Assembly: GCA_030760725.1 (NCBI GenBank)
Contig: JASWHV010000013.1
Location: 40,582,699 to 40,646,698 of the forward strand
Source: Neostapfia colusana
Taxonomy: Eukaryota > Streptophyta > Magnoliopsida > Poales > Poaceae
Length of the DNA stretch: 64,000 nt
Direction of reading: 5' to 3'
Part shown: positions 57,272 through 64,000 of the stretch, piece by piece
Position numbering within the stretch: the stretch's first letter is position 1
Layout of the letters: the number at the start of each line of letters is the position of its first letter
The notes under the pieces: model-generated
Databases searched by the model: none
Told to the model about the DNA's origin: nothing
The model's input: only the letters and a program-made list of their open reading frames with translations
Position numbers and translations under genes: made by a program

Positions 57272-59020
57272 CTAACGCCCTGGCCCGTCACCATCAGAAC
57301 TGGAGTCCTCACCGTCATGCACTGTCTTTATGACACGCTGAGGCTCCTGGAACCCCACCTGGTGGGCAGCGGTGACTGGGGCATCGGCCTTCTGTTTACC
57401 ATCCCTCTGAGGGTAGGGTGGTGCTTCAGCCCTCTGCTGTCTTCCATTGCGGAAGCGCTCCGTGAGCCTCTGGATCTCCCAGCACTCGGCAGAAGTATGG
57501 TTGCAGGTGCCATGCACGGGGCATAGCACACCTTGGCCACCGTCTGGGGCCGGTGATTGCCGCTGCCTCTTGTCGGGGCGTGGCCCCCGAGCACCACTGG
57601 TTGTCGCAGCTGCGGCGACGGGGGCCGTGAATGGTGACTTCATCTTTCCACTCCCCCGGTTCTTGGTCTTCTTGCCACCCCCATAGGCAGCAGCACCGGA
57701 CCCGGGCTGCCCTCCTGACTCGGAGGTCGGCAGAGCGTGCCAGTTCCGCCCTTCAGCCGCTCTGGCGCACTTGTCCGCCAGACTAAAGAGCTCCGAGACG
57801 TCGCGGACCTCTCTGGTCGCGAGCTTCTCAAGCATTTTCTCGTCCCGGACACCCTGTCGGAACGCCACCACCACAGAGGCGCTTTGGATATGTGGGATAG
57901 TGTTGCGCACCTGAGAGAACCGCTGGATGAAAGAGCGCAGCGACTCCCCAGGTTGTTGTTTGACGGCGTGGAGGTCGAGCTCCGTGCCGGGACGGGTGTA
58001 GGAGCTACCGAAGTTGGCGACGAACTGCTGGCAGAGCTCACCCCAGGAGGTTATGGACCCCTGAGGTAGATTCATGAGCCAGGACCGGGCTGGGCCGGTC
58101 AAGGCGACGGGGAAGTAGTTGGCCATGACAGCCTCATCACCTCCTGCAGCAAGTACGGTGGTGGAGTAGATCTGGAGGAACTCCGCTGGGTTGACGCTAC
58201 CGTCGTACTTCTCGGGCAAGTGCGGGCGAAACTTGCGCGGCCACCTTGCGAAGCGAAGGTGGGGTGCAAGGGCCGCACAACCTGCACCTGCTGCTGCAGG
58301 TACTGGCGCTGCGAACATGTGGTTCGCACCTGGCACCGCGTATCCTGGCATGGGCAAGGCTGCACCATAGACCGGGGCCGCTACTTGCGGCGCATATGGT
58401 GGTGGCATATGTTGCGCAGCATATGCCTGAGGCGGGGCTCGCATGGCGAAGGCCTGTCCTTCTGGTTGTGTCTAGGCCGACGACATGCTGACGCCTGCCT
58501 CATGGTTGCGACGCCTTTCTCGACGTCGCTCGAGGTACACCCGGGCGTCCTGCCCCAAGTGGCACCGTTCCAGTTCCCTTCGCAGGTCCGTCGACAGGAG
58601 CCTGGAGGAGCTGGAATCCGCCGTTAGCCCGTCAACCGTGGGTGTGCGCGTCAGCGACACAGCCGGTTGCCCTGGGCGCCGTCCTCGCCGAAACCTAGGG
58701 TTCACGGCGGTGACGACGAGGCGGTCCACCTCGCGGACCTATTGCTGGGTCGCTGAATGGGGCGCATCCCCCGCAGGTGGGTTGCGCAACAGCGCTCTTG
58801 CTGCAGCTAGCGCACCTCCATGGTGTACGCTCAGCGCTGCAGAAGACCTCACACTGGTCGGGGCCTGCATAGCCGGGGTCGGCGTTGCCGGAGTCGGCTG
58901 CTGGCTACCCGCTTGTGCCGACACACTCCGTCCTGAGTGTGTCGACATGTACTCCCCAGTGGTCACGGTCCGCCGTGAACGCGGGGGAGGAGAGTTTGCC
59001 GCTGAAGGAAGCTAGGTCAT
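57272..59020 (-). pseudogene. gag: gag of G (three in-frame stops)
   Basis: ATG 59020. 583 codons in one frame with no frameshift. TAG at 59012-59014 (third codon, Lys in the others), TAG at 58736-58738 (Trp in the others) and TAG at 58469-58471 (Ser in the others). Downstream of 58444 it is fully open: capsid region (PAEFLQIYSTTV, SFIQRFSQVRNTIPHIQ), CPVHGTCNHTSAEC, and an acidic end SSSDGDGPGR. This is the best-preserved gag of the window. Gag would package RNA in the cytoplasm. Confidence 0.92.
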
Positions 59021-59063
59021 CTTCGTCGGCGGAAACTCGTCGCGCTAGGGGAAAAGCCCCCTA

Positions 59064-59077
59064 CCTGGCGCGCCAAA
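59064..59077 (-). other. Primer binding site of G
   Basis: Minus-strand TTTGGCGCGCCAGG, adjoining the LTR at 59078. Confidence 0.78.
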
Positions 59078-60174
59078 TGTCGAAGTGTTCGGTCGACACT
59101 TCCCCCGGGCCTACACTGGGCAGCCCGCGGAGGTTCTTTTTTCGGAGGGGCTAGTTCCTAGCGGAGAGCTTGCGCAGATGGACGAGTTAGTGAGAGCTTG
59201 ACACGGGGAGTTTTACGTGGTTCATGCCGCCGGAGCGTAAAACCCTACGTCCACGGCGAGCTATGGAGCTCGCTGTATTGCTTGCTGCTCAGGGCCGCGG
59301 GCCTGAGCTTGGGGGTGAGTTACAGCTCGAGAGTGTATGGCTAGCGTATGAGTTGCAAAATGCGAACCCTTGCTATCGACGCCTACCCGAGCCTTTTATA
59401 GTCCAAGACTCGGGTGGCTTACAAGGGGAGCCGGGACCCGACAGGTGGTCCCGGGAAGATTGTCTATTATCTACCGTATCTGTAGTTACGCCGGTCGCTG
59501 CCTCTGGTTGAAGGCTTCTGAGTCTTCATCTTGCCGCCCTGCCCATGCCGCACGCTAGTCGTAGTGGTTGATGACGGCGCAGGCGGCATGGGATGTCTTG
59601 TTGCAGCGTTTATTAGCTGGCAGGTTCTGACACCGTGCGCCAGTCTGTGATGCGACTGGGCGCAACGGCACCTGACAGACGCGTGCTCCGTGTTTCCGCG
59701 TCTTGGGAAGACGCGGGCCTTGAATACCTTGTACGGGCAAGGTGTGGGGCGCCTTTACGCCCGCTGCCTACCGCTCGGGAGCAGGCGGCACCGTTCTTCT
59801 GGCCACGTGGCGGGTCCAGAGCCCTTCTCTGAGGTGGGAAGGGTCCGGCCCGCGGGGCACGTGGAGCCTCCGGACCTCTCCCCGCGGAGGGGGAGGTCCA
59901 GCTTCTGTATGCCACATGGCGGGCCCGGAGCTCTCCTCTGTGGAGAGGGAGGTCCGGCCCTGCTGGACGCGTGGCGTCTTCGGACCTCTCTCCCGCGGAG
60001 GGGAAGGTCCGGCTTCTGTATGCCACGCGGCGGGCCCGGAGCTCTCCTCTGAGGAGAGGGAGGTCCGGCCCCACCGGACGCGTGGCGCCTTCGGAGCTTT
60101 CCCTGCGGAGAAGGGCGAGTTCCTTAGGCATTTTACCCTGTGCGCGGGGGTACCCCATATCTCATGTACCGACA
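59078..60174 (-). repeat. LTR shared by G (5') and H (3')
   Basis: 1097 bp, TATA 59394-59400. On its left is G's PBS and gag, and on its right H's 3' leader (gtggcccccgggccc). It therefore acts as the 5' LTR of one element and the 3' LTR of the next. Confidence 0.9.
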
Positions 60175-60553
60175 GTGGCCCCCGGGCCCATCTTGGGGGA
60201 GATAGCGAGCCCGAGGTGGGACCTCCGTCTCTTCTGATCCGCGCACTTTCTCCAAGTCCCGCATTGACCGCTGCCGGAGCATGAACGGCCGCGGGATCGT
60301 GGGAGCGTGCGCCCACTTGATAGTTGCTTTTACTGCGGCGGTTCCCAAGACTGCCACTTCTGCACGTTGCGGCGCTTTCTTCGGGAACCACCGAAGTGCC
60401 TTGCCGGCTTATCTTCTCAGGAGACTGACTCCTTGGCCCACCGCTTCAGTTGCGCGGCTTGGGTCCACCTGTCATCGGCGCTCGGTCTCGGAGCCGAAGC
60501 GGTTGCCGATGCGGTGTGTTCGAAGAGTCTCGAATTGCTTTGACTCGTACCTG

Positions 60554-60604
60554 GAAGGTGTGAAAAGAAACAGCCACGTGGGTACGCTCCCCTTATAAGG
60601 CTTC
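60554..60604 (+). promoter_or_regulatory. 51-bp inverted-type segment and TATA of H's antisense gene
   Basis: Bounded by GAAG and CTTC, with CCCCTTATAAGG (TATA 60594-60598) about 56 bases before the former start. Orientation as in A, opposite to C, D, F and G. Confidence 0.55.
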
Positions 60605-60649
60605 CAGCCCTTGCGCCTCCCTCGAGTCTCTGCGGTCTTGTCTTCATCC

Positions 60650-61210
60650 ACGGCTCCTAATCCCGCCTTTCGGGGGAGGAATCGCTCTTGATTTCCTCCA
60701 GCGACGGTGTCTGCACCAAGTCTGGGACTCAGGGAGCCTGCCTGCCTTGCCTCTGGCGGTGGCGCCTCCAAGGGGTCTCTGGTTTGTCCTCCCGACGGGG
60801 TCCTTCCTTGGTGACGACAGGCAGAAAGCTACCTGGCGTTGCATCCCTTCTCAGATGGTGGAGCCTTCAAAGAAACCGTTGAAGCACCAAAGAGAATTCC
60901 AGGCGGCAGAGTCTCCGAGAAGACCGCTGAAGCTGCGGAGGGGGCCTCAGGAGCACCCTTGATGGCACCGGCTTTTGCGCCGGTGATGAGGGAACTTTAG
61001 GAGAAGGGAACCGTCGATGCACCAAGGAGGATCCCAGGCAGCAGAGTCTCCAAGAAGGCCACTGAAGCTGCGGAGGGGGCCTCAGGAGCACCCTTGATGA
61101 CACCGGCTTTTGCGCTGGTGATGAGGGGGGCGATTCCTGCGCTCGGGTCATGGAGCGGGAGAGCGCCGCCAGGGCTGAAGCCTGGTGACGCGGCTGTTCT
61201 TGCAACTTCT
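60650..61210 (+). pseudogene. Antisense-gene relic of H
   Basis: The start codon position reads ACG (60650-60652) where others have ATG, followed by gctcctaatcc. Only short matches to the linker and the C-terminal 'agcgccgccagggctgaag' remain. The coiled coil is largely replaced by a 135-bp duplication. No usable frame. Confidence 0.7.
60901..61170 (+). repeat. 135-bp tandem duplication in H's antisense relic
   Basis: 'aggcggcagagtctcc' at 60901 recurs at 61036 ('aggcagcagagtctcc') with the same downstream text ('ctgaagctgcggaggggg', 'caccggcttttgcgc'). It occupies the same part of the gene as A's 48-bp array and includes a related 'gagtctccgagaag' core. Confidence 0.82.
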
Positions 61211-62300
61211 AGACTCTGATCGTGCCAGGGGGACCTTGGGGCTTGTTTCTTTCTTTTTCATCGAGTTTGTAGCCCAGCTCATGGAGCCATGAATACATGA
61301 ACTCTTATGACCCTTCGTGCTTGCGATGTTTTCCGCCTTCTTCTTGGTTTTGCCTGACCGAGCCCTTAGCTCCGCATGGTGCTCAGAGGCCTTCACAAAT
61401 CCCGACGTTCTGCTCTGGCACCTTCCCCGGGTCCTTATTATATTAAGGGCCCCGGAGGTCCTCGGGCCCTGCCTCATAAGGATGGGGAGGCTCGGATCAT
61501 CCGGCCACGTGGCGGGTCCGAAGCTCTCCTCTGAGGAGAGGGAGGTCCGGACCCGCGGTACACGTGGGGTCTCCGGGCCCTTCCCCTCAGAGGAGGGGAG
61601 GTCCGGTCCCGCTAGAGCCGTGGATCTTTTGGTCTTGCCTTGGAGTTCCGGTCTCGCATGATTCCGTAGTGGCCCCGTGGCAGGGGCGTCCCATTGGTCA
61701 GGTGCTCCTACCACATTCCTGTAGGGATCCGAGGCCGAGAGGTCCTGCACACAAGTAGGGAAAAAGTAATTCTTCTTGGGAGCTCCCCCTCCCTGATCTC
61801 ATAGTCTTATTCGACTTATGGCCCCTAACCATATGCTCGGTGCTTGGGGACTGTAGTGCGCGAAGCGTTCGGGGGCTCAGGGCCCCCTCGACTATCGGCA
61901 GGTACCCCCGATGCAACCGCCTCTGGTAGGGCAGCGAATGCCGACTAGTGGTGAGAATGAGAAGGGGGAGCTGAGCACATGGCAGCCATGCACTGCAAGG
62001 GTAGTCATAAAAAAACTTAGTACACAATTTAAATGAGTACGAGGAAAGAGCAAAGTAGAACAGGTTTCTTTTCGTATAACTTTCCACAGGAGGAAGGCAG
62101 GCTAAACATGGAGGCCACGACCCGCCCCATTAAGAGGGGAAGCAAGACTCTACGCGCTTGGAGTCGGAACCAGGCAAAGCTGAACGTAGTCCTGTACCGT
62201 CCCCTGGGGCTTAGCTGCTCCGAGCGCTGTTCCTGGACTCTATGGAGTTTATTACGAAAAGAAAGTACTGTCCTATCTTTGCTCTAGGGGTAGAATTTAC
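61211..62300. other. Spacer of H
   Basis: Post-stop region, a short spacer G-box stretch (about 61500-61620), AT-richer part, and the conserved block at 62130-62250. No gene seen. Confidence 0.6.
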
Positions 62301-62309
62301 AGAGGTGTT

Positions 62310-64000
62310 CTATGTTCCAAGGGTTTGGGAGCAGGTCCCCATCCCTGGTGGAAAGGCGCACACACCCGGGGCGGCATACTTTCGTGACTCAGAAGGGACC
62401 TTCCCAACTAGGGGAGAGTTTGTGGGCCCCTTCACGAGAAAGTATGCGCCGCAGCACCAGGTCACCTTCCTGCAGCTCCCGGGCACGCACAGATCTCTGG
62501 TGGTAGCGCCGAAGCGCTTGTCTGTACCGTGCATTACGGAGTGCTGCATGTAATCGGACCTCGTCGACGAGGTCGATTTCTCCACGCCGGAGGTTTTCCT
62601 GCGCGGCTTCGTCGTAAGCCCGGACACGGTGAGACTTCATGGTGATTTCTGGGGGAAGTACAGCTTCGGCCCCATACACCATGAAGAAGGGTGTCTCTCC
62701 GGTGGCCCGGCTCTGGGATGTCCGGTTAGCCCATAGTGTGCTCGGAAGCTCATCTACCCAATTGGCACCATGTTTCTTCAGACTGGCAAAGGTGCGAGTT
62801 TTAAGGCCACGTAGAATCTCCGCGTTGGCCCTCTCAACTTTCCCATTGCTCTTCGGGTGGGCCACAGAGGCATAGCACACCTGAATGCCGAGGTCTTCGC
62901 AGTAGTCTTGGAAGGCTGCGCTGGTGAACTGGGTCCCGTTGTCGGTGATGATTCTGTTCGGGACCCCGAACCGGCAGACAATAGACTTGATGAATCTTAC
63001 TGCAGATTGTTTGTTGATGGTGGCAACTGGTGTAGCTTCTGGCCACTTGGTGAACTTGTCGATGGCGGCATAGAGATACCGGAATCCCCCGACGGTTCTG
63101 GGAAATGGTCCCAAGATGTCCAGCCCCCATACGGCAAATGGCCACGAGGGCGGGATCATCTGTACCACCTGAGCCGGTGTATGGATCTGCTTGGCATGGA
63201 ACTGGCACGCCTTGCAGCTCTCGACCAGCTTGACGGCATCCTGGAGTGCTGTCGGCAAGTAGAAGCCATGCCGGAAGGCTTTACCGACAAGCGTGCGTGA
63301 GGAAGAGTGACTTCCACATTCGCCTCCATGGATCTCAGCGAGCAAGTCGCAGCCTTCCCCCTGGGTTATGCACCGTAATAGGATGTGGTTGGCGCCACGC
63401 CGGTAGAGATCCCCCTCTACCAGCGCGTATCTCTTAGCCATACGCACAATCCGCTCAGCGGTTGCATGTTCATCAAGGAGGATATTGTCCTTCAAGTAGT
63501 CCCGGATCTCAGTGATCCATGCATCGGGTCTGACTTGAGCTTCTGGATCTTGAGCGCTGGGTTGCGCGGAGTCCCCAGTGACGCTTACGATCCTTGGCTG
63601 CATCCATGGCTGTAGGGCCGCCGGGACCGCCAGCTTCGAGGTTCTGGTTAAGCCCCCTTCGCCCGGCTCGGCGGGCCGGGCTGTAGGCCGCAGCAACATC
63701 CTCTCGAAAACTCCTTCGGGCGCAGGGGCTCCGGTGGAAGCCTTTGTTGAAAGGTTGTCAGCTGCGGCATTGCCAGCGCGCGGTACGTGGTGCAGGTCCA
63801 AGGCGAGGAATTCTTTCTCCAACATCTGCACATGAAGCAGATACGCAGCTAGCTATGGGTCATTGCAGGAGCATTCGCCCTTGACTTGTTTGATGACCAG
63901 CTGGGAGTCGCCCTGTGCCAACAACTGGCGAGCACCTAAAGACAGGGCTGTCTGCAGGCCAAAGATGAGTGCTTCATACTCTGCCATGTTGTTGGTTGCC
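62310..64000 (-). pseudogene. pol: pol of H: RNase H end and integrase (partial at window edge)
   Basis: Minus-strand frame entering at 64000. The RNase H end has NNMAEYEALI and QGDSQLV, then TAG at 63853-63855 (CNDP*LAAY; Gln expected), then LHHVPRAGNAAADNLS. Integrase follows: zinc finger (HGGECGSH, CKACQ), catalytic D at about 63118 (LDILGPFP), D at about 62945 (ITDNGTQF) and E at about 62836 (KVERANAEI), and a C-terminal SH3-like part (ARELQEGDLVLRR). TGA at 62389-62391 truncates the tail after SWEGPF, at a position where A and G read Arg. All integrase catalytic residues are present, but two stops block expression. Confidence 0.9.

Larger units (their letters stand above)
52169..60174 (-). 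mobile_element. Tat-type LTR retrotransposon G (inserted in F's spacer)
   Basis: LTRs 52169-53265 and 59078-60174 (1097 bp each, sharing 'cctacactgggcag' and 'gccggtcgctgcc'). Antisense gene on +, integrase tail and gag on -, PBS. The architecture equals A: gag plus integrase tail only. The expected right duplication gagtg is absent after 60174. Instead the 3' leader of H follows, so the right LTR is shared with H. Confidence 0.88.
60175..64000 (-). mobile_element. Tat-type element H, left part (runs off the window)
   Basis: Leader, antisense-gene relic, spacer and the 3' half of pol. Its gag, RT and 5' LTR would lie beyond 64000. It is the only copy here with an integrase core. Confidence 0.85.

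Noticed and set aside
47739..64000. F and H as two halves of one element interrupted by G
   Set aside because: Both contain their own 3' leader, antisense gene and spacer, so they cannot be complementary halves.
62310..64000. H as an intact autonomous element
   Set aside because: Stops at 62389-62391 and 63853-63855, a dead antisense gene, and most of it outside the window.
1..64000. Host protein-coding, tRNA or rRNA genes
   Set aside because: All supported coding stretches belong to retrotransposons; I found no cloverleaf, rRNA core or unrelated exon structure.

Overview
This window is intergenic heterochromatin-like DNA from a plant, almost certainly a grass. It is built from nested Ty3/gypsy LTR retrotransposons, and I see no host gene, rRNA, tRNA or CRISPR array. 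Three things point to a grass genome: the GC-rich, CpG-decayed elements, a Tekay/Del-type chromovirus with 3.4 kb LTRs, and Tat-type elements carrying an antisense gene with a Transposase_28-like domain. The species cannot be named from sequence alone. LAYOUT: 1-2196 is old debris (a Tekay-like LTR fragment, then a decayed minisatellite). Tat element A starts at 2197 on the + strand and is split twice. Tat element B (7087-45310, + strand, target duplication gaggg) sits in A's 3' spacer. A Tekay chromovirus (7165-19711, - strand, duplication gagag) sits in B's 5' LTR. Tat element C (22550-43430, - strand, duplication acgtc) sits in B's gag. Tat element D (27118-37533, - strand, duplication gacac) sits in C. 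A resumes at 45311. Its 3' LTR (46719-47105) is broken by the LTR of E (47106-47738), which is broken by F (47739 onward), whose spacer is broken by G (52169-60174). G shares its right-hand LTR with H, which runs off the window at 64000. Nesting is four levels deep on each side. HOW THE PARTS WORK TOGETHER: all Tat copies share an LTR of about 1.1 kb (TGTCGG...TTCGACA), a PBS-like TGGCGCGCC next to it, gag-PR-RT-RH-IN in sense, and then a separate gene in antisense between pol and the 3' LTR. No copy is intact. A and G keep gag plus only the integrase tail. B keeps gag and protease only. C and D share the same scrambled gag and gutted RT/IN. H still shows an RNase H and integrase with its catalytic residues, but with stop codons. 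The antisense gene encodes a coiled-coil protein. In C and D it has an N-terminal Transposase_28-type domain and a short intron; in F, G and A that domain is absent. Its lesions differ from copy to copy, whereas the gag/pol lesions of C and D are shared, so the antisense gene was apparently still intact when gag/pol was already dead. MOST UNUSUAL POINTS: a segment of about 50 bp in front of the antisense gene, bounded by GAAG/CTTC, lies in opposite orientations in different copies; a leader hairpin shows compensatory changes; a G-box minisatellite occurs in both the LTR and the spacer; and the family repeatedly inserts into itself.
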